From the NCBI RefSeq assembly GCF_032397745.1, contig NZ_CP135921.1, forward strand, positions 4,700,501 through 4,764,500: a DNA stretch of 64,000 bases. Direction: 5' to 3'. This document shows, in pieces, positions 1 through 7,638 of this stretch. This DNA is from Bradyrhizobium prioriisuperbiae. Its GTDB lineage: Bacteria > Pseudomonadota > Alphaproteobacteria > Rhizobiales > Xanthobacteraceae. The notes under the pieces were generated by a model. The model searched no databases and was not told the origin of the DNA. It saw only the letters and a program-made list of their open reading frames with translations. Both the position numbers and the translations under genes were made by a program. Every line of letters begins with the position of its first letter. Positions within the stretch are counted from its first letter, which is position 1.

Positions 1-564
1 GCGGATGCCGATCTGGCCGGCGAACGGCGCGCGGATGGCGCGCTGCGTGATCTGGGCGTCCAGCTGGTCGATCGCGGCCTTGGCCTGGATCAGCTCTTCC
101 TCGCGCTGCTGGATCACCTCCTGGCTGACAAAGCCGGAGGGGGCGAGACCCTGCGAGCGCTTGCTCTGCAGTTGTGCGAAACGGCCGCGCGACAGCAGTG
201 CGTCACGCTCCGCGCGCTGTGGCGCGTCGTAAAGCTGCACCAGCGGCGCGCCCTCGGCCACGTTCATGCCGGCTTCGAGATTGATCGCGACGACGCGGCC
301 GGCCACTTCCGGCGACAGCGTCACCTGGCGCACCGCCTGCAGCGAGCCGATCGCCTCTATCGACTGCGGCAGGGTTTCCGGCCGCGCCATCATGGCCGAC
401 ACCGGCGTCGGCGGATGGGGATAGGCGACGTTGGCCGCCGCCTGTCGCGCCGCACGCCAGGCATAGACGGCGGCGAACAGGCACAGCAGCGCGACGACGG
501 CAATCGCCATCGGCCCAAGACGGCGAACGGAGGGGCGGTGATGCAGGGGAATGGCGGTGGGCAT
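1..564 (-). CDS. RND efflux periplasmic adaptor (membrane fusion protein), 3'-truncated by window edge
   Basis: Adaptor subunit that would link an inner-membrane RND pump to an outer-membrane channel. The frame runs 188 codons from ATG at 564 and continues beyond base 1, so the C-terminal half is missing from view. A single hydrophobic anchor lies at residues 19-36. It is followed by the first half of a lipoyl/barrel-sandwich domain (SPEVAGRVVAINLEAG, residues 84-99), a Q/E/R-rich helical hairpin (about 115-175), and the start of the second lipoyl half (RAPFAGQIGIR) at the edge. The start has a CGGAG ribosome-binding site a few bases upstream. The gene is divergent from soxR and its promoter carries a SoxR-type operator, so induction by redox-active compounds is likely. 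The matching pump gene should lie outside the window. Confidence 0.88.
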   Translation of the reverse strand, partial: MPTAIPLHHRPSVRRLGPMAIAVVALLCLFAAVYAWRAARQAAANVAYPHPPTPVSAMMARPETLPQSIEAIGSLQAVRQVTLSPEVAGRVVAINLEAGMNVAEGAPLVQLYDAPQRAERDALLSRGRFAQLQSKRSQGLAPSGFVSQEVIQQREEELIQAKAAIDQLDAQITQRAIRAPFAGQIGIR

Positions 565-625
565 ATCGGCTCCGGAACAAGGCTCCGCGCGGACGCGGAA
601 AGCTTGCACCAGCAAGCCGACACAC

Positions 626-656
626 GATATACAACCTCAAGCATAGTTGAGGTCAA
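626..656 (-). promoter_or_regulatory. SoxR box in a 19-bp-spacer promoter driving the RND adaptor gene
   Basis: The interval between soxR and the divergent adaptor gene holds the 18-bp dyad CCTCAA-GCATAG-TTGAGG (635-652), whose arms match the known SoxR operator (CCTCAAGTTAACTTGAGG in E. coli soxS). On the minus strand it lies between TTGACC (656-651) and TATATC (631-626). The spacer is exactly 19 nt, the overlong spacing typical of promoters activated by MerR-family proteins through DNA distortion. Operator and spacing are seen directly; regulation by the adjacent SoxR is inferred. Confidence 0.85.
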
Positions 657-661
657 GAGGG

Positions 662-1159
662 ATGGAGATCTCGCGGGATCTGTCGGTCGGCGAGGTGGCG
701 GAACGCAGCGGCGTCGCCATCTCCACCCTGCATTTTTACGAAACCAAGGGGCTGATCGCGAGCCGGCGCACCAGCGGCAACCAGCGCCGTTATCCCCGCG
801 GCATCCTGCGACGAATTGCCATCATCAAGATTGCCCAGCGGGCCGGAATTCCGCTGGCCGAAATCAGGAAGGCCTTTGTTGCCATTCCGCCGGACCAGAC
901 CCCCAATGCGCGGGACTGGGCCCGCGCCATGAAGACCTGGACCGCGACATTGCAGGCCCGGATCGAGGATCTCACCGCCCTGCGCGACAAGCTCTATGGC
1001 TGCATCGGCTGCGGCTGCCTGTCGCTCAGGGATTGTCCGCTGCGCAATGCGGACGACCGGCTTGCCGCGGAAGGCGCCGGACCGCGCATTCTCATCAAGG
1101 CTGTCGGGAAGGCCAGCAAGGCGCGGCGACCGGGCGCATCCTTGTCCCGAATCCGCTAG
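662..1159 (+). CDS. soxR: SoxR, redox-sensing MerR-family transcriptional activator
   Basis: One-component sensor of redox-cycling compounds, superoxide or NO. The 165-residue product has an N-terminal MerR winged-helix domain ([19 protein letters not shown], about residues 9-27), a dimerisation helix (about 82-110), and the SoxR-specific [2Fe-2S] ligand set C114-x2-C117-x-C119-x5-C125 ([12 protein letters not shown]). The ATG at 662 is preferred; a TTG at 647 would extend the frame but lies inside the SoxR dyad. The 3' end overlaps the convergent ModE-like gene by a few bases. The adjacent operator faces the RND adaptor gene, which fits the efflux-type SoxR regulons known outside the enterics. 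Its own promoter overlaps the dyad, so autoregulation is likely. Confidence 0.93.
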   Translation: MEISRDLSVGEVAERSGVAISTLHFYETKGLIASRRTSGNQRRYPRGILRRIAIIKIAQRAGIPLAEIRKAFVAIPPDQTPNARDWARAMKTWTATLQARIEDLTALRDKLYGCIGCGCLSLRDCPLRNADDRLAAEGAGPRILIKAVGKASKARRPGASLSRIR

Positions 1160-1530
1160 CCGCGCGAAACCTTGCGGCGGCCGCCGATGTCGGAACGCAG
1201 CTCCACCAGGTCCTTGTGCGCGGCGCTGGTGGCGGCGCGTTCGATCCGCCGGTAGCGCTCGATCAGCGTCAGCCCGAACGGGGTGAGCGTCGCCCCGCCG
1301 CCGTGCTTGCCGCCGGTCTGCCGTTCCACCACCGGATTGCCGCAGATCCGGTTGATCTCGTCGACCAGGTCCCAGGCGCGCTTGTAGGACATGTCCATGG
1401 CGCGGCCCGCCGCCGAGATCGAGCCGCAGGCCTTGATCTGCTCCAGCAGTTCGATCTTGCCGGGGCCGATCCGCCCCTCGGAATCGAGGTCGATCCGCAC
1501 GCTGAGGGAGGGAAGGGCGGATTTCGGCAT
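1156..1530 (-). CDS. ModE N-terminal-domain protein (LysR-like winged helix, no molybdate-binding domain)
   Basis: DNA-binding domain protein of the ModE family, 124 residues from ATG 1530. An in-frame ATG at 1725 would add 65 residues, but it overlaps the Mo-box and the extension is not domain-like. The winged-helix core includes [19 protein letters not shown] (about residues 36-54), closely resembling the ModE recognition region; the wing carries [14 protein letters not shown]. The MopI/TOBE repeats that bind molybdate in full-length ModE are absent, so a separate protein may supply metal sensing, or the domain may act as a Mo-independent repressor. It is convergent with soxR, and divergent from the glutamine amidotransferase gene across a Mo-box. 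Confidence 0.8.
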   Translation of the reverse strand: MPKSALPSLSVRIDLDSEGRIGPGKIELLEQIKACGSISAAGRAMDMSYKRAWDLVDEINRICGNPVVERQTGGKHGGGATLTPFGLTLIERYRRIERAATSAAHKDLVELRSDIGGRRKVSRG

Positions 1531-1711
1531 TGCGGGTCTCGCTGGTCGGCTGGCTTGGTCGTCGCACGGGGCGCTGGCTTGCTGCGCCATCATAGCCCGG
1601 AAGTGCGGTGGGGCGTAAGACGGCAAAGTCTCGTCGCGCAATAAAATCCACGGGAGCGCGGCCAACCGGGCCGCATTGCCGGGTATCCCGGCGTCTGTCG
1701 TGCGGGTGTTG

Positions 1712-1739
1712 ATCGATATATTCATATGTATATAACGGT
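1712..1739. promoter_or_regulatory. Mo-box (ModE-type operator)
   Basis: The sequence reads ATCGATATA (1712-1720), an 8-nt centre, then TATATAACGGT (1729-1739). This closely follows the enterobacterial ModE consensus ATCGNTATATA-N6-TATATAACGAT. It lies 43 nt upstream of the preferred amidotransferase start at 1783 and 182 nt upstream of the ModE-like gene start. It therefore covers a likely promoter of the amidotransferase and could also control the regulator itself. The sequence match is direct; the regulatory role is inferred. Confidence 0.8.
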
Positions 1740-1782
1740 GCGTCGTCCGGGCTCAAAAAATAAATCACGGGAACAATCTGAC

Positions 1783-2502
1783 ATGCGTCGTCTGCAACGC
1801 ACTGCCGTCGCGCTCCGCCATGTGGCGTTCGAAGATCTGGGGCTGCTCGCACCGGTGCTCGATCGCGCCGGCTGGACGGTGTCATTCTGCGAGGCCGCGG
1901 TCGAGGACCTGTCGCACGCTTCGATCGTCAATGCGGACCTCCTGATCGTGCTGGGCGGCCCGATTGGTGCCTACGAGATCGACAAATATCCGTTCCTGTC
2001 GCGGGAAATTGCGTTGCTCGAACGCCGGCTGCGCAAGAAACGGCCGACGCTGGGTATCTGTCTCGGCAGCCAGCTGATGGCGAAGGCGCTCGGCAGTCGC
2101 GTCTATGCCGGTGCCGTCAAGGAGATCGGCTGGGGCAAGGTCGAGCTCACCGAGGCGGGCGCGGCCTCCTGCCTCGGCGGGTTGGCCTGTGACGACGCGC
2201 GGGTGCTGCATTGGCATGGCGACAGTTTCGACCTGCCGGAGGGGGCGGTGCGGCTTGCCTCCAACGCGCATTACGACAATCAGGCGTTCGCCTTCGGTGG
2301 CCAGGCGCTGGGGCTGCAATTCCATCTCGAGGCCGAGCCGCGCCAGCTCGAAGAATGGTATGTCGGTCATGCGGTGGAGCTTGCCGCCGCCGGCATTTCC
2401 GTGCCCGAACTGCGCACGGCCACCTCGGCGCTTGCGGGTCGGTTGCGGACCCAGGCCGACAGCGTGTTCGACCCTTGGCTGCGGCAGATCGGTCCGGTGT
2501 GA
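1783..2502 (+). CDS. Class-I glutamine amidotransferase (GuaA-like GATase domain)
   Basis: Cytosolic amidotransferase-fold protein of 239 residues that would hydrolyse glutamine or a gamma-glutamyl compound. The triad elements are visible: nucleophile Cys in LGICLGSQLMA (about residue 92) and His/Glu in GLQFHLEAEP (about 178-187), plus the oxyanion loop VLGGPIGAYE. It is a stand-alone domain without the synthetase half of GMP synthase, like the many GMP-synthase-like proteins of unknown substrate. ATG 1783 is chosen because the next upstream start (1726) sits inside the Mo-box. The stop overlaps the ATG of the following tetR gene by one base, suggesting translational coupling. The substrate is unknown. 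Confidence 0.85.
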   Translation: MRRLQRTAVALRHVAFEDLGLLAPVLDRAGWTVSFCEAAVEDLSHASIVNADLLIVLGGPIGAYEIDKYPFLSREIALLERRLRKKRPTLGICLGSQLMAKALGSRVYAGAVKEIGWGKVELTEAGAASCLGGLACDDARVLHWHGDSFDLPEGAVRLASNAHYDNQAFAFGGQALGLQFHLEAEPRQLEEWYVGHAVELAAAGISVPELRTATSALAGRLRTQADSVFDPWLRQIGPV

Positions 2503-3281
2503 TGCGCAGGAGCGAGCGCCGGTCAGCAGTCGAGCCGCCTGATTTGCCGCGGCGTGCGGCGGTCAGCGAGACTGCCAAACCGTCGCGTGCAAGCCCTGCG
2601 GCCAAATCCGTTCAGCGCCAGCGTCTTGATCCCGCCGACCGTGCCAAGACCATTGCGGATGCCGCTGCCGCTTTGTTCGCCGAGAAAGGCTTCGAGGGCC
2701 AGACGCGCGAGTTGGCGGCGCGGCTCGGCATCACCCAGCCGCTGCTCTATCGTTATTTCCCCAGCAAGGACGCGCTGATCGAACGCGTTTGCCGCGATAT
2801 CTTCATCGATCGCTGGAATCCGCGCTGGGAGCAACTGGTGGTGGACCGGCGGCTTCCGCTGCGTGAGCGCCTGATCACGTTCTATCAGGCCTATGCGGCG
2901 GCGATCCTCACCTACGAATGGGTACGTCTTTTCATGTTTGCGGGCCTGCGGCAGCTCGATCTCAATGCGCGGTATCTGGATTTCCTGAAGCAGCGGCTGT
3001 TCGGCCGCGTGATCGGCGAACTGCGCCATGACTTCGGTCGCCCGCCGCTGCGCGAGATGCCGGTGACGTCGATGGAAATCGAAATGGTCTGGGGCCTGCA
3101 CGCCAAGATCTTCTATCTCGGCGTCCGCCGCTTCATCTACAACATGCCGCTCGATGACGACATCAACAGCATCATCGGAGCCCATGTGCTGAATTTCCTG
3201 GACGGCATTGCGGCCAATTTGCCGCAGGGCGCGACTGCGTCTGTCAAGAGCCGGACGTTGCGCGCGGGGCGCCGCAATTGA
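2502..3281 (+). CDS. TetR/AcrR family transcriptional regulator
   Basis: Ligand-responsive DNA-binding protein, 259 residues. The first 45 residues are basic and low-complexity. The TetR helix-turn-helix follows (AAALFAEKGFEGQTREL...LGITQPLLYRYFPSKDALIERV, about residues 51-92), then an all-helical ligand domain. The start overlaps the amidotransferase stop by one base (TGATG). The aldehyde dehydrogenase gene begins 123 bp downstream with its own ribosome-binding site and could be its target. Ligand unknown. Confidence 0.85.
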   Translation: MRRSERRSAVEPPDLPRRAAVSETAKPSRASPAAKSVQRQRLDPADRAKTIADAAAALFAEKGFEGQTRELAARLGITQPLLYRYFPSKDALIERVCRDIFIDRWNPRWEQLVVDRRLPLRERLITFYQAYAAAILTYEWVRLFMFAGLRQLDLNARYLDFLKQRLFGRVIGELRHDFGRPPLREMPVTSMEIEMVWGLHAKIFYLGVRRFIYNMPLDDDINSIIGAHVLNFLDGIAANLPQGATASVKSRTLRAGRRN

Positions 3282-3404
3282 GGCAATCTCGACGCTTTCA
3301 ACCCAGCCCGGCGTTTTTCCGTCTTCGTCTTTGCCGCCGGGTCTGGTAATGAAACTCACCTCAAAAAATCACTCGGATTGAAAAGAACTTAGAGAGGAAA
3401 AATC

Positions 3405-4835
3405 ATGGTCAATCGGATGCAGTTCTATATCGACGGCGCCTGGGTCGATCCCGTGGTCAAGAAGTCCACGCCCGTGGTCAATCCGGCCACTGAGGAGCCG
3501 ATGTATGAGATCGCGCTGGGCTCCAAGGCCGATGTCGACAAGGCGGTGGCTGCAGCCCAGAAGGCCTTCGAGACCTTTTCCCAGACCAGCCGCGAGGAGC
3601 GCGTCGCGCTGCTCACCAAGGTGGTCGAGGTCTACAAGACCCGCATGAAGGACATCGGCGCCGCGGTCTCCGACGAGATGGGCGCTCCGCTGCCGTTCGC
3701 CGAAAAATTCCAGGCCGGTGCCGGCCTCGGCCACATCATGTCGACCCTCGAGGTGCTGAAGAATTACCAGTTCGAGGAGCCGCTGGGATCCGCCGTGGTG
3801 GTGCGCGAGCCGGTCGGCGTCATCGGCATGATCACGCCGTGGAACTGGCCGCTGAACCAGATCGCCTGCAAGGTGGCGCCCGCAATCGCCGCCGGCTGCA
3901 CCATGATCCTGAAGCCGTCGGAATTCACGCCGACCTCGGCCTTGATCTTCGCCGAAATTCTCCATGAAGCCGGCGTGCCGAAGGGTGTGTTCAATCTGGT
4001 CAACGGCCTCGGTCCCGACGTCGGTGCCGCGATGAGCGAGCATCCGGGCATCGACATGATCTCGTTCACCGGCTCGACCCGCGCCGGCATCGATGTCGCC
4101 AAGCGTGCGGCGCCGACCGTGAAGCGCGTCAGCCAGGAGCTCGGCGGCAAGTCGCCGAACATCATCCTGGAAGACGCCGACCTCACCAAGGCCGTGACCG
4201 GCGGCGTCGCGCACGTGTTCAACAATTCGGGCCAGTCGTGCAACGCGCCGACCCGGATGATCGTGCCGCAGTCGAAGATGAAAGAAGTGGCTGCGATCGC
4301 CAAGGGCGTGGCTGAGAAGACCAAGGCGGGCGATCCGCGCGCGGCCGACACCAACATCGGCCCCGTCGTGTCGCGCATCCAGTGGGACAAGATCCAGGCG
4401 CTGATCCAGAAGGGCATCGCGGAAGGCGCAACCCTGGTCGCCGGCGGTCCGGGCCTGCCCGAGGGCGTCAACAAGGGCTTCTATGTGCGCCCGACCGTGT
4501 TCGCCGACGTCACCAATGACATGACCATCGCACGCGAGGAGATCTTCGGGCCGGTGATCACGATCCTGGGTGCGAAGGACGAAAGCGAGGCGGTGAAGAT
4601 CGCCAACGACACGCCATACGGTCTGGCCGGTTATGTCTCGGCCGGCACCGTCGAGGGCGCGCGCAAGGTCGGCCGCCAGATCCGCGCCGGCAACGTCAAT
4701 CTCAATGGCGTGCCCAACGAACGCGCCGCGCCATTCGGTGGCTACAAGCAGTCCGGCAACGGCCGCGAGTGGGGCAAGTTCGGCCTGGAAGAATATCTGG
4801 AAGTGAAGGCCATCGCCGGCTTCAGCGCGGCGTAA
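3405..4835 (+). CDS. NAD(P)+-dependent aldehyde dehydrogenase family protein
   Basis: Oxidises an aldehyde to a carboxylate using NAD(P)+. The 476-residue product has the full family length. It shows the cofactor-binding segment TPWNWPLNQ and KPSEFTPTSA, the general-base glutamate in QELGGKSPN, the catalytic cysteine in NNSGQSCNAP, and the EEIFGPV and PFGGYKQSGNGRE motifs. The ATG at 3405 follows an AGAGAGG ribosome-binding site. An intrinsic terminator lies 28 bp after the stop, so this is probably a single-gene transcript, perhaps controlled by the upstream TetR protein. The substrate cannot be read from sequence. Confidence 0.93.
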   Translation: MVNRMQFYIDGAWVDPVVKKSTPVVNPATEEPMYEIALGSKADVDKAVAAAQKAFETFSQTSREERVALLTKVVEVYKTRMKDIGAAVSDEMGAPLPFAEKFQAGAGLGHIMSTLEVLKNYQFEEPLGSAVVVREPVGVIGMITPWNWPLNQIACKVAPAIAAGCTMILKPSEFTPTSALIFAEILHEAGVPKGVFNLVNGLGPDVGAAMSEHPGIDMISFTGSTRAGIDVAKRAAPTVKRVSQELGGKSPNIILEDADLTKAVTGGVAHVFNNSGQSCNAPTRMIVPQSKMKEVAAIAKGVAEKTKAGDPRAADTNIGPVVSRIQWDKIQALIQKGIAEGATLVAGGPGLPEGVNKGFYVRPTVFADVTNDMTIAREEIFGPVITILGAKDESEAVKIANDTPYGLAGYVSAGTVEGARKVGRQIRAGNVNLNGVPNERAAPFGGYKQSGNGREWGKFGLEEYLEVKAIAGFSAA

Positions 4836-4863
4836 GGCGCGTCACTTCAAGACTCGGATTGAT

Positions 4864-4897
4864 CCGGGGCGTCGCAATGCGGCGCCCCGGATTTTTT
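4864..4897 (+). terminator. Rho-independent terminator after the aldehyde dehydrogenase gene
   Basis: CCGGGGCG (4864-4871) pairs perfectly with CGCCCCGG (4883-4890) around an 11-nt loop that can itself pair GC/GC. A run of six T (ATTTTTTAA) follows directly. Confidence 0.88.
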
Positions 4898-4963
4898 AAT
4901 GTGCGTCCGAAAGTTAGACCGGACTGACAGTGGTGGTGCGCAGGGCGCGTCAACATCTTCTGC

Positions 4964-5080
4964 TGTCGTCCCCGGCTTGACCGGGGACCCAGTAAACGCA
5001 GGCGCTACTTGGTGTGCACCGCGTTCACTCCATCAACACCGGGCGTACTGGATGCCCGCGTGCGTGCGCGGGCATGACAG
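4964..5080. repeat. Two-hairpin palindromic intergenic element, copy A
   Basis: The element starts GTCGTCCCCGGCTTGACCGGGGAC (arms CCCCGG/CCGGGG) and ends with a second hairpin (ATGCCCGCG...CGCGGGCATGAC). The left end reads GTC and the right end GAC, so the whole unit is an inverted repeat. The same layout recurs at 36103-36193. Such elements are common between genes in Bradyrhizobium-type genomes; no coding capacity is evident. Confidence 0.7.
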
Positions 5081-5153
5081 CTTCGGGTGTCGCGGTGCAT
5101 TGCTTCCTACGCAGGCGGTAACTCTCTGCATAACGAGCATGCCGTCGCTTTAG

Positions 5154-6305
5154 CTACTTCTGCAGCGCGCGAAACAGGCCCAGCAGCGCGAGCGCGCTTA
5201 CCATCATCGCGGCGGCGAAAAACACCGGGGCCGACGAACTCCCCATGCTGTCGCGCAGTCGCCCGGCGAGCGCCGGCAGCAGCGCCATGCCGGCATAGTA
5301 GCAGGTGAAGTACACGCCCATTCCGGTGGCGCGGCTTTCTGGCCGCAGCACCTCGACCGGCAGGGCCATGATCAGGCCTGCCGGAAGCCCGGCCGCGATC
5401 GCGATCACCAGAAAGCACGCGACCGGCGCGCCGACCACGGGCAGCGCTGCCGCGGCGACGGCTGACACGATGAAGCCGCCGGCCATCAGCCAAGTGGCGT
5501 GGCCGACTCGTGTGCCCAGATAACCGCCGAGCACGATCATCGGGACCAGGAACCAGCCGAGCAGGCTGACGATCCAGCTGCCTTGTGCCAGCGAGAAGCC
5601 ACGGCTGACGAAAAACTCCGGCGCGAAACTGATCAGGGCGATGAAGCCGACATTGTAGACCGCCCAGATTGCGCCGGCGATCAGCGCCATCCGCCATTCA
5701 TAACCGTTGAGCTGCAGCGAGAACGCCGCCGCCTGCGCGGTCTGCGTGCCGGGTGGTGGACGATAGACCACGGCCACCAGCACGAGGCACACAAGCGAGA
5801 CGGCGGTGCCGGCATACATCAGGGCCGGCCAGCCGAAGGCAGCCGCGATGGCCTGTCCGCCGGCCAATCCGGCGCCGACCCCGAGCGGCCAGCTGGTGAC
5901 CAGGATCGCAAGCGCCGTCGAGACGTTGCGATCGGTGAACCAGTCCGCCACCATTTTGGTCAGCAGCACGTTGAGCAGCACCGCGCCGGTTCCGCTGAGC
6001 AGCCGTCCCGCCGTCATCGCGCCGAAACTCGTGCTAGCGCCCATGATCAGCCCGCCGATCGCCATCAGGACGAGGCCGCCGAGCACGACCTTTGCGCCGA
6101 AGCGCTGCCCCAGCACGCCGCCGGGAAAGGCGATGACCACGCCCGGCAACAGATAAAGGCCGATCAGCGTCCCGATATCGGAGTAGCTGAAGGCCAGCTG
6201 CCCGACGAGCAGCGGCCCGCTCGAACCCACAGTCTGGAATTGCAGGGCCATTGCCGTGCGAGCCGCAAACAGCACGGCGAGAATGATCCAGCGCGTTCGG
6301 GACAT
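5154..6305 (-). CDS. MFS transporter, NarK/CynX-like
   Basis: Inner-membrane secondary transporter, 383 residues from ATG 6305 (MSRTRWIILAVLF). About twelve hydrophobic helices are present, with the MFS loop 2-3 motif represented by FPGGVLGQRFGAKVVL and a long hydrophilic loop after TM6 (YRPPPGTQTAQ). Gly/Pro-rich helices such as LPVVGAPVACFLVI resemble the cyanate/nitrate-nitrite antiporter side of the family, but no substrate-defining residues can be named. The gene stands alone, with the repeat element downstream and about 350 bp of apparently gene-free DNA upstream. Confidence 0.85.
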   Translation of the reverse strand: MSRTRWIILAVLFAARTAMALQFQTVGSSGPLLVGQLAFSYSDIGTLIGLYLLPGVVIAFPGGVLGQRFGAKVVLGGLVLMAIGGLIMGASTSFGAMTAGRLLSGTGAVLLNVLLTKMVADWFTDRNVSTALAILVTSWPLGVGAGLAGGQAIAAAFGWPALMYAGTAVSLVCLVLVAVVYRPPPGTQTAQAAAFSLQLNGYEWRMALIAGAIWAVYNVGFIALISFAPEFFVSRGFSLAQGSWIVSLLGWFLVPMIVLGGYLGTRVGHATWLMAGGFIVSAVAAAALPVVGAPVACFLVIAIAAGLPAGLIMALPVEVLRPESRATGMGVYFTCYYAGMALLPALAGRLRDSMGSSSAPVFFAAAMMVSALALLGLFRALQK

Positions 6306-6659
6306 GGGGACTCGGCGGATTACAAGGGGAGCAGCGGTAACGGGGCGTATTGCAACAAGCACAACTCAGCGCAGATTTTCAAGTGCTCTCGCACTTTTGG
6401 GTTGCAGTGCAAACGTGTGTTGGCCGTTCGCAGTCCGATCGATACTGTCAACGGGGCCGAAAGACTCAGAAGAAATTTCTTCGATGGCGGCGATATATCG
6501 GGTTATGCGGGAGAGATCTCGCTGCGCCGAGTGATTTTTTTGCTGGCAATGATGAACGTGTCAGATGCGGCGGCGGCCAGGTTTCGCGAATTTTATTTTG
6601 TTTGGATTTGTGTCTGAACATGTCTTGACGACAGGGCGTGAGCGGACGGCAATCCGCGA
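6306..6659. other. Gene-free stretch upstream of the MFS gene
   Basis: About 350 bp lie between the MFS start and the end of the DUF6894 gene. Open frames here are short and lack ribosome-binding sites. A/T-rich patches (for example around 6535-6545 and 6585-6605) could hold the MFS promoter, but I see no clear -35/-10 pair, hairpin or repeat. Confidence 0.4.
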
Positions 6660-6917
6660 TCAGTGTTTGACCGACTGATCGCCCGACGGATCGAACAGCG
6701 CCTCGGTGAACGGAAACTCCAGCACCACCTCGCCGCTGGCGTCGGTGACTTCGAGGTGGGCCGTGAGAAGGTGTCGCGGCTGGCTTTCGCTGCCGAGAAG
6801 CTCCCGGATCGTGGTGCGAGCCACATCCCATGCCTGGTCGGGATCGCGCAAATCGATGCCATCGGGATCGCGCACGAGATCGGCGCCGATGCGGGTGTTG
6901 AAAAAGTATTTCGGCAT
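6660..6917 (-). CDS. DUF6894-type small conserved protein
   Basis: An 85-residue protein beginning MPKYFFNTRIGADLVRDPDG and containing the D-x-x-G-x-x-L-x-D-x-x-x-A pattern. This is typical of short cytosolic proteins of unknown function that are very abundant in Bradyrhizobium and relatives. The ATG at 6917 follows AGGTGAGG; a GTG at 6926 would add three residues. No operon partner. Confidence 0.75.
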   Translation of the reverse strand: MPKYFFNTRIGADLVRDPDGIDLRDPDQAWDVARTTIRELLGSESQPRHLLTAHLEVTDASGEVVLEFPFTEALFDPSGDQSVKH

Positions 6918-7138
6918 AAACCTCACCTTGACATGCGACCGTGAACCATACGGAGAGGCGAGGGGCCGTCTGACGACGCTTTGAGCTCTCTTCCCGTTCT
7001 CCTGCGCTTCTTTTGGCGTCCGTCACTGTGTCTCGCAAGCAACAAGTCCGTGAGCGGTGTTGGCTAAAAGTCGCACACGGTTTTGCAGCTGCTTGCTGCT
7101 AGGATACTGGGATCGAAAAACAAGAAGAGGTAGCGGAC

Positions 7139-7558
7139 ATGAAAGATCCGACCCCCACCGGCGCAGCCTATGATGGTTCCCAACACAGCGGTTCCCATCG
7201 CCACGGTTCCGACGCCAATCCCACACCGGACATCGACCGCGTCTGGTTCGAAAACAACCCGGATCGTGTCCACAGATTACGGAACCTGATCCCATTCGAA
7301 TCCAAGGATCCCCTTGGCCTGCCGCCGCTTGGCATGAGCTGGCGCATCCTGGTGACGCGGACTGTCGGTGGTGGGCGGCTGCGACTTCCGGTACCGCTGC
7401 CGACCAGCGTCGCCAACGAAAGCGTCGACGACGATCGGCAACTGTCGCTGATATTCGATCGGATTGCGCCGTCGGATGCGGTGACGATTTGCAGGACGGG
7501 CATGAACAAGAAGGGGCAGAAAGCCCTGCGCGATCCAAAACGCGATGCCGGAGATTGA
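7139..7558 (+). CDS. Hypothetical protein
   Basis: Not recognised. A 139-residue hydrophilic product with an N-terminal His/Ser/Asp-rich segment (about residues 10-35) and no membrane segment. The middle part (WRILVTRTVGGGRLRLPVPLP) looks foldable, while the ends look disordered. The ATG at 7139 is preceded by AAGAAGAGG. An overlapping antisense frame exists, but this strand has the better ribosome-binding site. Function unknown; it may be a strain-specific gene. Confidence 0.5.
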   Translation: MKDPTPTGAAYDGSQHSGSHRHGSDANPTPDIDRVWFENNPDRVHRLRNLIPFESKDPLGLPPLGMSWRILVTRTVGGGRLRLPVPLPTSVANESVDDDRQLSLIFDRIAPSDAVTICRTGMNKKGQKALRDPKRDAGD

Positions 7559-7638
7559 TGTTCTCCGGCGACGTCCCCGCGTCCGATCATCAGAAGATCC
7601 GACATGACGTCTGAGACAGAACGCCTAAGACATGCCGC

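Noticed and set aside
203..640. 145-codon minus-strand frame upstream of soxR
   Set aside because: It overlaps the RND adaptor gene in another frame on the same strand; the adaptor frame starting at 564 has membrane anchor and lipoyl-domain features.
172..1644. 490-codon plus-strand frame running through the adaptor, soxR and ModE-like genes
   Set aside because: It is Arg/His-rich, spans three recognisable genes in other frames, and has no family features.
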